Positions 10,034-20,799 are shown, counted from the stretch's first letter. The stretch is DNA of 64,000 bases from Lepidostoma basale (GCA_022606425.2 JAHDVF020001222.1:744001-808000), one strand, 5' to 3'. The notes: generated by a model not told the origin, from the sequence alone. A program made the numbers and translations.

Positions 10034-10882
10034 CAGTAGCGAGCACAGAAATCTTTTCACACTGAAAATATCGTTTTTTTGTAATTATATAATTGTTTTT
10101 GTGTTACTTGATAGCTTTTCACTCCAAATTATTAAGCAACACTGTTTAAAGATGATCTGCAAGAAAAATGCCTTCTTAGGGATCAAAAATTTTTTTTTTC
10201 TTAATTTTAGAGTTAATTTATAGATATTCGATTTTTTGTCACAAAAATTAAAAATGCTCACATAATTTAAATAAACACATATTTATTTCGAATTAAATTA
10301 CATAGGTATACAACACTAACAATTATCAAAAACCAACAAAATCAGTACTTTGTTCCTCCTCCTTTTTTTTTTTAAAATAACTGCTTCAATACGTTTAGGC
10401 ATGGATTTCACCAAATTATGTATGTAGTCTTGGATACATTTTTCAATCACACTTTTTCGATGAAGTTTTTAAGCCTTTCCTTTGACGGAGGCTTCAGTTT
10501 ATTTATTTCAATTTGCCATTTTATGCCACAAGTTCTCGATAGGGTTTAGGTCAGGGCTATTTCCGGGCCAATCCAGTGTTGGAATCCCATGAATTTTCAT
10601 ATATTCTTTGACCTAAAAATTATTTTAACAGTGTTATATTTTTTAAATATTGTTTTTTGAACATTATAAATCACAGTGTCAGAAAAAAATAATACTTATG
10701 GTTTTTGCTCGGTGGCACAGTGCAGAGTCATCTTGGAAAATGCACTCTGAAATATAAGACTTCGTGCATTTCAATTGGCAGGAATAAAACTCTTCGAGAT
10801 TTTTTTTGTAAATTTCTGCATTCACAGTTCCTTTTATGAATGCTAATTGACCCACTACATAAAAGGAGGAGCATCCCCAGAT
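10034..10882 (-). mobile_element. Tc1-like transposon, 3' half, with intron-like insert
   Basis: The reverse strand reads WGCSSFYVVGQLAFIKGTVN, then IFQDDSALCHRAKT (second catalytic Asp). After an 87-base interruption it continues VKEYMKIHGIPTLDWPGNSP, then DLNPIENLW (final catalytic Glu). The 3' inverted repeat begins CAGTAGCGAGCACAG at 10034 after a TA. The interrupting segment (10613-10699) starts ATAAGT and ends TTTTTAG, like an intron whose donor GT became AT. The 5' half is lost at the junction with LINE-A near 10883. Confidence 0.8.
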
Positions 10883-10883
10883 C

Positions 10884-11130
10884 ATTTGTCATCGTTAGGT
10901 ATTCTATCATATATCGTTTTGTGATCTCATTTCTACGGGATATTATCCAAGTGTCATCCTTTTCCTGCCAGCTCCAAGCCTCGATTCCATACATCATGGT
11001 TGGAACTAGAACTCTATTATGTACTGCCATCTTTGCTTTAGTGGAAATATTTCTATTAGCAGTAATGATTTTGAGAGCGCCATTTATTTTCTTCCCAGCA
11101 CCGACCTCTAATTTGGTGATAGTATAATTT
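10884..11130 (-). mobile_element. LINE-A-like fragment (diverged)
   Basis: The reverse strand reads KLEVGAGKKINGALKIITAN, then MAVHNRVLVPTMMYGIEAW, then runs out of homology at the Tc1 junction. Confidence 0.75.
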
Positions 11131-11265
11131 AGAAAATTATAGTTTCCAGTACAGATTAGTGCGTATTGATGTGAATATATCTGTTATTCTTATTTTTTAA
11201 ATTAAATCAAATCATTTACTTTTTTTTGAACCATTATGTAAAACTCCATATATAATAATTAATAC

Positions 11266-11430
11266 AAATGAAAACGTCTGTTTTTTAGAAGTTTTTTATG
11301 TTTTATGGGAAAGATATATTTCTCCTCGATAAGGCAACATTTGATAATGCCGTAGCAAGGTGAAACGTGTAATGCCCATAATATATAATAAAACTTTTAG
11401 AAAACGGACGTTTTCATTCCTAATAATTAT
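11266..11430. repeat. H foldback element
   Basis: Both arms are present: GAAAACGTCTGTTTTTTAG on the left and AGAAAACGGACGTTTTCATT on the right. The centre reads GATAATGCCGTAGCAAGGTG. It is diverged. Confidence 0.75.
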
Positions 11431-11479
11431 TTAAATCAAGATAATCTAATGATTTTACTGAAATTTCTGGTTCGACTGA

Positions 11480-11575
11480 CAAAGTCTGTCGATGCCAGCT
11501 AAACTGGCGAAACCGTCCGCTGTCGAAATGAGTATAAAAGTGAAAATAGTTTTAAAAAAACGTTTTATTTAATTA
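11480..11575 (+). repeat. N element fragment
   Basis: AAGTCTGTCGATGCCAGCTA, then GGCGAAACCGTCCGCTGTCG, ending AACGTTTTATTTAATTATT. Matches copies at 13165-13275 and 20800-20905. Confidence 0.65.
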
Positions 11576-11695
11576 TTATTTGAATCAAATTAGTTTATTT
11601 TCTCAAAAGACACGATGCACATATTTATAATTTATCCACCCTTCCTTCAGGTAACTTTCTGAGAAACATGCAAAAAATAAACTCTGTTTTTTTTA

Positions 11696-12178
11696 ACCAT
11701 CACGCCGTCTCATCGAAGGGGTAGGCAGAAAGAATGGACTGCCACACTTTTCTTTCCTGACATATTTCTCTCGCTTCCTCAACATTAATACATCGTGTCA
11801 TGCACGCGCGTCCATTTCTCTGACTCCTCACATGGCCGACATTCAATATTTGATTTATTTGATCGTGCCACGTTTTCCTCGGTCTTCCTCTATTTCTGGT
11901 TCCATTTACATCATTAACATATAATTTTTTTACCATTCTTTCTTCATTCATTCTTTCCATATGTCCAAACCATCTTAATGATCTTTTCATTATTTTGTTC
12001 ATGACACCATCATTCGCACCGCATTCACTTCTTATATTTTCATTCGACACTCTATCATATACAGAGTATGCACACATTCGTCTAAGAGATCTCATTTCTA
12101 CTGCATTTATTCTACTTTCATCCTTCTTTTGCCAGTTCCATGCTTCGCTTCCATACATAATAAAAACTGTATTTTTAT
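11696..12178 (-). mobile_element. LINE-A, 5'-truncated, frame intact to the C-terminus
   Basis: Uninterrupted frame 12158-11700 (152 residues) from MYGSEAWNWQKKDESRINAV to AYPFDETA, the best-preserved long copy of the family A terminus here. The GTTA tail is minimal. Flanks resemble an imperfect target copy (AAACTCTGTTTTTTT versus AAAACTGTATTTTTA). Confidence 0.85.
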
Positions 12179-12249
12179 AAATTAAATTCCATTATATCGT
12201 ACGCTTAATAGAACCCTGGCTTAACTCAAAAAAGCATATTTTGCTCAAT

Positions 12250-12385
12250 CTGACACGAGTCGGTGTTTTAACAAAAACACGTACGAATGGATAGCGTTAA
12301 CATTGTGAACGATTATCGTACGTACGAATGGATACGTTAATATTGTGAAAAATAGATGGATAGCGTTAACACAAGCCTCTGTCCA
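12250..12385. repeat. degenerate tandem repeat
   Basis: ACGTACGAATGGATAGCGTT (near 12281) recurs as CGTACGAATGGATACGTTAA (near 12323) and ATGGATAGCGTTAACAC (near 12356). There are three units with unequal spacing. Confidence 0.6.
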
Positions 12386-12682
12386 ATGTTAACTCAATTA
12401 TGACCTAAACCATAATCGGTCAGTTTACTATTAAGCTTGCGATATATTTATTATATTTTTTAAAATTACAAAGATTCGACCGCATACTTCGCCTGTCCCT
12501 TGTAAAACTATCATACTTGTGAAGACTTTACTCGATTGTTGTTGGCACACGCACGTATCCCTAACGGTTTATAGATTTTAGATACATTATATTTTCTCAA
12601 GCGCGTACGTGATACGGGATAGCGCAGAAAGGTGCAGTCAAAGTGTGCATATCACGTACGTTCATCTGTCTAGGGCGGTTAA

Positions 12683-13059
12683 GGCATCTATTTAAGAACA
12701 GGTAAAAATACCAGGATCGCATGAGAGATTGTTCGATTGTTTGTATTAAAAGAAGAAGAAGAAAAATAATGTTATTTTTTCGTCCAACTCTATACTATTT
12801 GTTTCCTATTAAAGGTAAAGCAGGTTATTAAATGAAAAGTTCTCTTTAATAATTATCACCGGGCAGATTCGTATCGGAATTCTTCAGTCTTTTTTACTTC
12901 GGCATTTCTGATATCAGACACAAGACAGGGCTGTTCTTAATAATCTGTTCTTTCACTCACTTGTCGTTTTTGTATATTTTTACTACTGAATCAAAATTTG
13001 TTATTATTTTTTAAGATAATCGAATGATTTTACTGAAATCTCTTGATGGAAGTTCATTT
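12683..13059. other. AT-rich unique DNA
   Basis: Contains only a short GAA run at about 12751-12765. No gene seen. Confidence 0.4.
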
Positions 13060-13275
13060 TAAATAATAATTAAATAAAGCTATGTTTTTTAACTACTTCC
13101 ACTTTTGTCTAAACAGCGACCGGTTTCATGGTCTTGCCAGCGAGCCTGGCTGGCATGACCAAGCCTGGCTCGCTGGCATCCAGTCTGTCGATGCCAGCGA
13201 GCCTGGCGAAACCGGTCGCTGTCTAAATAAAGACAAAAATGGAAGTAGTTAAAAAACATCGTTTAATTAAATTAT
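13060..13275. repeat. N element as a long hairpin
   Basis: Arms of about 90-100 bp. AACTACTTCCACTTTTGTCT and AGCGACCGGTTTC on the left are inverted on the right as GAAACCGGTCGCT and GACAAAAATGGAAGTAGTT. The right arm holds a hammerhead-like order: CTGTCGA, stem II GCCAG/CTGGC, GAAA, palindrome CCGG, GTC. The first core block deviates from CUGANGA. Confidence 0.7.
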
Positions 13276-13290
13276 TATTGTTATTATTTC

Positions 13291-13345
13291 CATTTTCTTG
13301 TCCTGTCACACTTCCGTGGTGTATAGAGCCTCGAGGAGTCTTACA
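13291..13345 (-). mobile_element. LINE-G tail fragment
   Basis: TCCTGTCACACTTCCGTGGT, then TATAGAGCCTCGAGGAG, matches the 3' end of family G at 38150. Confidence 0.6.
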
Positions 13346-13661
13346 AAATTAAAAAACCATAACAATATACAGTAATATTCGGTTATTTCGATCACGGAAA
13401 AAGCGAGTTCTCAAATGTAACGAGAAAACATACGTAGACATTTTAGTATATGATTTTCTCCATATTAATATTTATTCAAATATCATACTATTTTTTCTGA
13501 GATGGCTAACCATTGTATTGAATTTAACCATAGTTTCGATAAAAATGACACAATATTTCTACACAAAGTAAGCAATAGCAATAAATCAAACAAACTTGAA
13601 AATTTCGAAATCCTCAAGTCGGTGAAAATCGACTGTATACTAAACTTATCAACTTAAAAAC
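13346..13661. other. AT-rich unique DNA
   Basis: No gene or repeat match seen. Confidence 0.4.
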
Positions 13662-13945
13662 ACCTCGAACGGGTAGGTAGATAGACCGTCTCAGTTTTCT
13701 TTCCTGACATGCTTCTCTTTCCTCTACAATCATACATCGTGTCAGGTACGCCCGTCGATTTATCCGAGTCTTCATGTGGCCAACATTTATTTGATTTGAT
13801 TGTGCCACGTTTTCCTCGGTCTACTTCTTTTCATTTTGTTTACATCATTACATATACTTTCTTCATAATTTTTTTTCACGTCTCCTAACCACTTAAGGCA
13901 GCTATAAGAAGTGAATGCAGTGCGAATAATAGTGTTATGAACATA
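13662..13945 (-). mobile_element. LINE-A with inverted 5' end
   Basis: The reverse strand (13899-13662) carries the LKWLGDVKKNYEE to CQERKLRRS part. The element's next upstream segment (AIRSECSANNSVMN) follows at 13902-13945 in forward orientation. This head-to-head arrangement is the signature of twin priming during retrotransposition. Confidence 0.75.
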
Positions 13946-14105
13946 ACTGTACTTGTATATAAAACTTATAACGCCATAACTCCCAGACAAAGTTCAGTTT
14001 GGAGCGAATATACGTGGTTTCTGTGTTCTGAAAATTAAGCACTGTAGTGTTTTTACTTATTTAAAACATTTTTGTTTTTGTCTTACGAAGAATAAAAATT
14101 CCAAA

Positions 14106-14514
14106 ACTAACTAACTAACTAACCATCACGCCGTCTCCCCGAAAGGGTAGGCAGAAAAAATGGACTGCCACACTTTAACCGATGCGGCACTCTATCCTCT
14201 TTTCGCCCCGCGAGAGTTGCGGTGTGATGGGTTGCGAAAATCATCGCCACCAATAGGCATCTCCCGCGCACACTTCGATCGTCCGACGTCCACAAAATAA
14301 ATCTAAAACAAATTATATAAGATACATTGATATAAAATAATATAACAAAATAAAAATAATTTAAAACATAATGTTCTTTTAGATGGTGCACTTGTCGTCG
14401 GCTGGACGATATTGGTGTTTATTTAATTTATATTCCACGTATTCACCGTGTTTTTTTAATTAACTGTAATTAGGCACTTAAAACAATCCAACACCAGCAA
14501 AATCTTTAAAACTG
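14106..14514 (-). mobile_element. SINE-P, near full length
   Basis: Read on the reverse strand it starts GCTGGTGTTGGATTGTTTTA. It passes AGATTTATTTTGTGGACG and GTGTGCGCGGGAGATGCC, then joins the LINE-A 3' tail with a GTTA repeat. It is collinear with 40135-40499. The body is unrelated to the LINE-A coding region. No RNA polymerase III boxes are clear, so SINE is used in the broad sense of a non-autonomous retroposon. Confidence 0.7.
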
Positions 14515-14540
14515 TAAAAATTCCAATCTATGGTAAATAC

Positions 14541-14565
14541 GGGAGAGAGAGAGAGAGAGAGAAGA
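14541..14565. repeat. (GA)n microsatellite
   Basis: About ten GA dinucleotides. Confidence 0.9.
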
Positions 14566-15187
14566 TCTATTTAACTACTGATTTAAAATTGTTACATAAG
14601 ATTTAAAAATAATTAACTAAACAACCATCATGGCGTCATTCCTAACACATATAGACGAAACGCCGATTGGTAATGTAGGCACCTTTAGTCGATCGATTTG
14701 GCGGCTGCGTTCGCATTTGTTTATCGTTTCTACTCGCGGCGCAACCCTGTCGGAATTAGGTACCCACCCAACAAAAGTATGAAGAGAATTCTCAGCTGTC
14801 ATCTGAGCGCTCTACTAAATGATGAACGATATAGACTATATCGATCCCGACAATGTAGCCGGTACCTAGTTGGCATCCATGTTTTTTTTTCAATGCCGGC
14901 ATTCCTCGCTAACAAGTTTTTTCTAGGCACTGATTATTCCTCTCCCATGTGTTGCATCTTAATTAGCTGATTGGCAAATATTCGGTCCACACAACTCAAT
15001 TACGTGTCCACTCCGCCATAGCAGGGCGCTAATTAACTTCCCAACTAAACTAAACAATCATGCCATTGCTGACTGCCTCTTAAAAGGTATTATGATAACC
15101 GGTTCGTGAAAAATGCGTTTCAACCCTCACATACAGAGATACAGATGCCCCAATAGCATTTTGTCATCATCACAAAAAAAATATTAA
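14566..15187. other. unique DNA rich in TAATTA-type sites
   Basis: Bases 14630-15080 are CpG-richer and contain TTAATTAGC, CAATTACG and GCTAATTAAC, plus ATCGATCGAT-like blocks. No coding frame or repeat match. Candidate conserved regulatory DNA, unproven. Confidence 0.35.
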
Positions 15188-15500
15188 GTACCTCTTCTTC
15201 TTGCTCTTTGCCATTCCCCACTTCAAGTGGAGATGACCCTCCCAACATGGTTTCTCCAGGACGTTCTATCTTGGGTCTACTTTCATTTGAGTCCACATTT
15301 CTTGAGAGTGGTCTCGATGGATAACCTTGATCATCGCCAAAGGCCGTACCATTCCCATTTTGACCGATGGGATCTGAAGGGCAGATTTTATAATGTGATC
15401 ATCTTCTCGACCCATGACGTGGCTAAACCATCTCAATCTGACTGTATTACTTCAACTTTGTCTATTACTAGTGATTACCATTTTGAAAATTTCTAATGTA
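15188..15500 (-). mobile_element. LINE reverse transcriptase terminus, degenerate
   Basis: The reverse strand reads LRWFSHVMGREDDHIIKSAL, then GMVRPLAMIKVIH, with stops and frameshifts. A short GAAGAAG tail lies at 15188. The family differs from A and B. Confidence 0.6.
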
Positions 15501-15699
15501 GAATATATAATCTTTGTATACTCGTATCTATGGGCTAACCCCAATACAACATAGCGGGTTCAATGTTTTTCATACTAATTTTAAAACGTTATAGCAACAG
15601 TTTTACATGTTAGATTTCATTCAAACTGGTCCAGTTATTTTCGAGAAAATCGAGGACAAACAGAAATGGATTAATTTTTATATACTCGTATATCTATTT

Positions 15700-16020
15700 T
15701 AGGTAATCGCCTTTTTGTCCCTGATAGATATCTCCGACAGCGACAGCATAGATTGTTTTACCTACCGGGCGCCAGAACAAACCTGCCTCTGGTGACACCG
15801 GTGGGAAGGACAATTAATCTGTTGAACGCGTTCTCCTCGGAGATTGACGTCTTTCATATAAGTAAAAGTACGTTAAGAAGGCAAATACTCTTAATTTTTT
15901 AGGGTATCTTGTCTTCCTAATGTCGAACCATCTCTCATGCGTTTCTGGTAGTATACAATAGATGACTTAAACCTTAATTTTGTGATGTCTATTGATGAAA
16001 TAAACTGATTTGATTTGAAA
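15700..16020 (+). mobile_element. LINE-B 3' end
   Basis: LFVPDRYLRQRQHRLFYLPG, then VGRTINLLNAFSSEIDVFHI. The 3' UTR ends AATAAACTGATTTGATTTGA. Confidence 0.8.
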
Positions 16021-16379
16021 TAGTATCATCAGATAAGCATCTCGAATATACGAGTATAATATACTTAAAAAAAAAATCATTCACAAGTTAATTATATTCT
16101 TATCCGATATTGTCAGCAATGCTGACTAGTCTACTGATGTCAGTGACGTTATCAAAACTGATTATCGATGCCAATTCATTGAGAAGGCGATTCGCCTTAC
16201 TTCAAGAGAGTTTTGAAGTGCTTCCGTTCGGTAACTCCTGTTGTCGATGTAGATATTTATGCGTATAGATTTCATTCTTCCCGTATTCTTTGATTATTAA
16301 TTTTACCAATTTAAATAATAAATATTTTTTTATAAGGGTTATTCCACGCGTTTCAAGATTTCCAATTTATTTATTTTTA
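16021..16379. other. unique DNA
   Basis: AT-rich with a moderately GC segment at 16110-16260. No gene seen. Confidence 0.4.
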
Positions 16380-16695
16380 AAATCACGATTTATAACAGAT
16401 AAATTCCAATACGAATAAAGAATATATATATATTTTTTTAATTCTATAATTATGAATATGTATTTTTATTGCATGATTAAGAATATAAACATATGTAGTT
16501 GTATAATTTATAATATAAAAAAATAAAGAATTTAAATACGTTAGAGATATATGCTTCTCTGAGGGTAGCCTCACTATCGTGAAATATGTCCACACTCGAA
16601 GCGATGCGTATTAAAAGCATAATTGACATGTCCGCTGGCATTACTCTAGGTGGATTGGCTCTGCATAGTGGCAGGTGAAATAATATAATTTATAT
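16380..16695 (-). mobile_element. LINE-B2 fragment
   Basis: The reverse strand carries the SVDIFHDSEATLREAYIS-like terminus (16600-16550) and an AT-rich 3' UTR. Frameshifted relative to 9118. Confidence 0.7.
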
Positions 16696-16788
16696 TATGT
16701 TGCACAATATCTAACATAATTTGAAATAATGTATTATGTTGCCGTTCTCGTAGATATTTTTTTGTAGGACAAACGGGGTTGATAGTGA

Positions 16789-17000
16789 CAGTATATGTGA
16801 ACGATGTAAATGGAACAAGAAATAGAGGAAGACCGAGGAAAACGTGGCACGATCAAATCAATCAAATATAAAATATTTGCCACGTTAGGTGTCGAAAAAA
16901 TCGACGCGCATGCCCAACACGATGTAAGAATGTTAAGGATGCAAGAGAAGTATGTCAGGAAAGAACAGTGTGGCGGTCATTCTTTCTGCCTACCCCCCGT
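16789..17000 (+). mobile_element. LINE-A fragment
   Basis: VYVNDVNGTRNRGRPRKTWH, then the WRSFFLPTP region. It stops before the GTTA tail. Confidence 0.75.
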
Positions 17001-17044
17001 TATGTGTTTAAAATATCAGTTTTTTTTATAAAAAGAAAAAAATA

Positions 17045-17470
17045 AAATTACCTAATCATCACTCTGTCTCTCTGAAGGGGTAGGCAGAAAGAATGGACTG
17101 GCATGCTTTTCCGACATATTTATCTCGCTTCCTCAACATTCATACATCGTGTCATGCACGCGCGTTGATTTCTCTGACTCCTCACGTGGCCGACATTCAA
17201 TATTTGATTTATTAGATCGTGCCACGTTTTCCTCGGTCTTTCTCTATTCTAGTTCCATTTACATCGTTAAAATATATTTTTTCCCCCATTTTTTCTTCAT
17301 TCATTATTTCCATGTGTCCAAACTATCTAAACGATTCTTTCATTATTTTGTTCATAACACTATCATTCGCCACGCATTCCCTTCTGATATTTTCATTCGA
17401 CACTCTATTATACACAGAGTATCCACGCATTCGTCTAAGAGATCTGATTTCTACTGCATTTATTCTACGA
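17045..17470 (-). mobile_element. LINE-A fragment, inverted relative to its neighbour
   Basis: Reverse-strand family A from the NAVEIRSLRRMRGYSV region to ACQSILSAYPF-like sequence. It is tail to tail with the copy ending at 17000, with about 45 bp between. Several frameshifts. Confidence 0.8.
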
Positions 17471-17547
17471 ATAAATAATAACTATCCTATTTTCATTCAC
17501 GGATTTGTGGAACTTTTTTAATCTCTATAGTGCGGATGGCTACATTT

Positions 17548-17932
17548 CGTCACCTGAGAGTAAGAGGGTTCCAACTAACAAAATTTCACATTTGACTTTT
17601 TTTCGTGAAAAGGGTTCTTACTAACCTTATCTATACGTACAATTAAAAAAAACATGTAATAGTATCGTCATTTTGATGTTACGAAAATAATCAAGTTCCA
17701 TCTGATCATACAAAACACACGATTCACTGAAGAAGGATTCATTTAAACTTATAACTTTATTATTCCAACTGTTGCCAGACAAAATTTACACGTTTCTCGG
17801 TAAAAGAATCTCTGGAAATTGGAATAAAACCCTTTTATTCCAAGATACACACCCGAAACCAACAAAACTTTGACTTCATTTTTCTCAGCTCTGTACTTTT
17901 GTCAGCTGGAACCTTCTTACTCTCAGGTGACG
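17548..17932. mobile_element. 385-bp MITE with long TIR and ATTT duplication
   Basis: Inverted ends CGTCACCTGAGAGTAAGA (left) and its complement (right) match for about 36 bp with few mismatches, continuing into GGTTCCARCTRACAAAA. ATTT occurs on both sides (17544-17547 and 17933-17936). No coding capacity. Superfamily not assigned. Confidence 0.75.
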
Positions 17933-18047
17933 ATTTGCAGTCTAAAAAAATAGGTTTTGACCGCATACTACATTTGCAGTTTGTATATGAATTAGTCTTA
18001 TAAACCTCTTTCTCACTTCCAAAATACCACAATGTCTCAAGACAAAA

Positions 18048-18490
18048 GTCTTCAACCAGTGCGTCTTGCCAGTCATGACGTACGGAGCCGAGACGTCGAC
18101 ATTGACAAAAGGTTCTACAGATTCAAGGTCGTCCAGCGCGCCATGGAAAGAGTCATGCTTGGAATAACCTTGAGGGACAGATTTAGAAATGAATTTATTC
18201 GACAACAAACCAAGGTGACTGAGGTGGCTATACGAATAGGCGGGCTGAAGTGGCAGTGGGCTGGCCATATCTGTCGGAGAACCGACAGCCGATGGGGAAG
18301 ACGGGTTCTGGAGTGGAGACCGCATACAGGATTCCTTAGAGTTGGACGTCCCCCTGCCCGCTGGACCGAGGATCTGAAGAGGATTGCTGGATATGGATGG
18401 ATGGGAGCGGCAATGGATAGGGGGCGTTGGCGTGCTTTGGGAGAGGCCTACATTCAGCAGTGGATGATAGACGGCTGATGTTGATGATGA
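18048..18490 (+). mobile_element. LINE-D (RTE-like) C-terminus
   Basis: QRAMERVMLGITLRDRFRNE, then LKWQWAGHICRRTDSRWGRR, VGRPPARWTEDLKRIAGYGW and YIQQWMIDG, with a stop at 18476-18478 and a TTGATGATGA tail. Frameshifted near 18105 from the upstream VLPVMTYGAET block. Typical of RTE-clade elements. Open from about 18108 to the stop. Confidence 0.85.
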
Positions 18491-19111
18491 AACTTCTTTA
18501 ATTTAGTTTCTTACTACTAAATTGTGAATAATATTATAATGAACGGGGATTATCAGTCTGAGCTGTAAATGTAGCCTAAAGCACTTCGGGACCATTTTTT
18601 GTTTTACTGCAAATGAAGCCAGCATTACAATAGGGGTTAAACTTTTAAATGACTTGTTAAAAATGTGTTTTTGCAAAATAGGTGCGGATTTGTTGGTAAA
18701 GGATTATAAATGTTGGGATATACGAGTAGGTAGCACGCACGTACACTCGAGCGCAGCCTAATCAGTTAACCCGTAGTCACTTGGCGATTTATCTCCGCGG
18801 CTCCCTGCATGATTGATTCCCTTCCACAAATGGGCGTATAACTCTTGTCCGGCCGACGATATTGTTATGGCGGACATAATACCCCGTAATGACCGCGGCA
18901 TTATCTCCGTCAGCGTGAGCCGCGTCCGATATTCTCACATTGTGCGCGACGCCATTTTTGGTAGCCATACGCGGCGTCTCGACAACTTTTCATATTACGC
19001 TAAAAAAGCGCCGTGCGCCTCACGCGGCTTTCGCTTGATTTTGTAAATATCTACTTAATGTGATATTCAAAGTATAATAAAAAAATAAATAGGCAAACAT
19101 CGGATGTAATC
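18491..19111. other. unique DNA with CpG-rich block
   Basis: Bases 18720-19045 are strikingly CpG-rich for this window (CGCGGC, GCGACGCC, ACGCGGCG) and unrepeated. A 77-codon frame exists (18813-19046) but nothing about it is recognisable. Conserved non-coding DNA is as likely. Confidence 0.35.
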
Positions 19112-19250
19112 AAACATATATGGTTAGCGCACGCGAGCAACATCTCCTTCAAAACATACAAATGGAACAACATATGTACGAAGAGGTCCAGCATTTCACC
19201 TATCTGGGCTCGAACCTCAATTCCAAGAATAAGATATTCACAGAAGTACA
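19112..19250 (+). mobile_element. LINE reverse transcriptase snippet
   Basis: EVQHFTYLGSNLNSKNKIF, the block just upstream of the thumb in RTE-like elements. No 5' or 3' context. Confidence 0.6.
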
Positions 19251-19289
19251 TATTTTCTATCCTTTAAAAACTTGGTTCACTGCACAATC

Positions 19290-19690
19290 GTAATCAGTAA
19301 TAAGTTCATGATTTAATTGTATTTCAACAGAGACGAAGATGCAAATTGGAAACTGAATATGGTTGATCAAGGTGTTTACAGGACTTATGACCTGTCATTG
19401 GTTGGGTTAAGCGCACGCTTTATGTAATTACAACATTCCCCATTCCACCTTTCTTTATGACCATGTCTGACAAATTTTTTTTTGGAGGTTGTATAAATGT
19501 TAAAGTCCTATGCCAGATTTCACATGTCAGTTTCAATGTGCCAACTATGAAGATTTGATTACATATGTTAATCTTTTTAAGATTACTCTATATATAATCT
19601 ACATACTAACGCCATCTATGGAGATTTATGTTTAAGCATTAAACAGAACATCTTTTTTTTTTGTGAAATCCAGTATTCGTATACAAGTAT
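19290..19690 (+). mobile_element. J element
   Basis: Inner left arm TTCAACAGAGACGAAGATGC, core CAGGACTTATGACCTGTCAT and GCGCACGCTTTATGTAAT, and the distal GCGCCATCTATGG-like block. The right inverted arm is eroded. Confidence 0.7.
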
Positions 19691-19804
19691 AAGTAAACAT
19701 TCACAAAAAAATACAGGAATATGTGTTAACTTTTAATGTGAATCGATTTAACTCGTTTTCTAACTGTCCACTTTAAACGACAAATTTCAAAATAACGTTA
19801 CTGA

Positions 19805-20690
19805 GCGTGCGCACTAAAACCGGGCATGCGTATTCGAAGTATTTCTCTTTCACTCTCTTGCATTCAAGATATTCTCGTTTTCTTTTTGATTCATTCGGTC
19901 ATTTCTCGGCTCTACATCCCGGTGTGGGACTTGGCCTCCTCCACAACGGCCCTCCACTGACTTCTGTCTCTGGCCATCTCTCTCCATTCCCCAGCTCCTT
20001 CGATTTTCTCTCAATCTTCTTCCACGCAATCCGCCCATCTTTTGCTCGGTCTGCCTCTTGGTCTCTTTTCTCGGGGCAACCATCTGGATATAATTTGTGG
20101 TGTTCTACCCTCTGGCATTCTTTCCACATAGGCAGCCCACCGTAGGCGTTGAGACTTACAGAATCTCACCACTGTTTCCTGGTTAATCAGTACTTCAAAT
20201 TCAAGGTTTCTTTTAATTCTGTAAGTCCCATGTCTCACAGCCGTAGGTGACTACCGGTCTTATGATAGTCTTATATATTAAAAGTTTGGTATTCCTGCTG
20301 AGCAGTGGCGGTACTCCCATAGAAGCCCAGAAGCCCGGCTTGCGTAAGAAATTTTGAATCAAAACCCCCAAATCTAAGTAATCATGCCCTCGCATAAACC
20401 AACAACCTACCAAATCACCTTCCAACAATGTTCCCATCAGATATAGAGGGAAAGCCACAAGAGCTTAGCCTTTTTACTCTGCCAGAAGAGATTTTGATTC
20501 AAAATTTCTTACGCAAGCCGGGCTTCTGGGCTTCTATGGGAGTACCGCCACTGCTGCTGAGTAACTTAGAGCTCAGAGGCTTCTTACACCCATGAAATGA
20601 TCTGTTTGCTGCTAAGAGGCTAATATTTAATTCCTCTGCCATACAATTGTATTGAATATGAATCTTCTTGAATACCTGTAATAACAATTT
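19805..20690 (-). mobile_element. LINE-E (RTE-like) C-terminus, split by a hAT MITE
   Basis: The reverse strand reads AANRSFHGCKKPLSSKLLS (20630-20562). After the MITE it resumes with SRNTKLLIYKTIIRPVVTYG, then RLRWAAYVERMPEGRTPQII and GRPSKRWADCVEEDL. Continuity across 20303-20553 shows the MITE arrived later. Frameshifts occur near 20040 and 20210. Confidence 0.85.
20303..20553. mobile_element. 251-bp hAT MITE with 62-bp perfect TIR
   Basis: Both ends are CAGTGGCGGTACTCCCATAG continuing to 62 identical inverted bases. The 8-bp target CTGCTGAG is at 20295-20302 and 20554-20561. An identical pair of arms and an exact TSD suggest a young insertion. The 127-bp centre has no coding potential. 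Confidence 0.92.
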
Positions 20691-20799
20691 TTAAATTCAG
20701 TAAATTTTACATAATATTTGAAGATTATTATTGTACAGAATCTTGTTTACCCCCCCTCCCCCGATCTGTATGTATATAAAAAGGACTCGGTTTGCAATA

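Larger units (their letters stand above)
11636..12678 (+). mobile_element. M element (TTAA type), copy 1, interrupted
   Basis: The left end CCACCCTTCCTTCAGGTAAC matches the left end of the copy at 34779. The right end TAGGGCGG precedes TTAA at 12679-12682. The left site is TTAT rather than TTAA. A LINE-A insertion (11696-12178) and about 270 extra bases split it. Confidence 0.6.

Noticed and set aside
18813..19046. A 77-codon frame in a CpG-rich block
   Set aside because: No motif or splice signal; open frames are expected in GC-rich DNA of this size.
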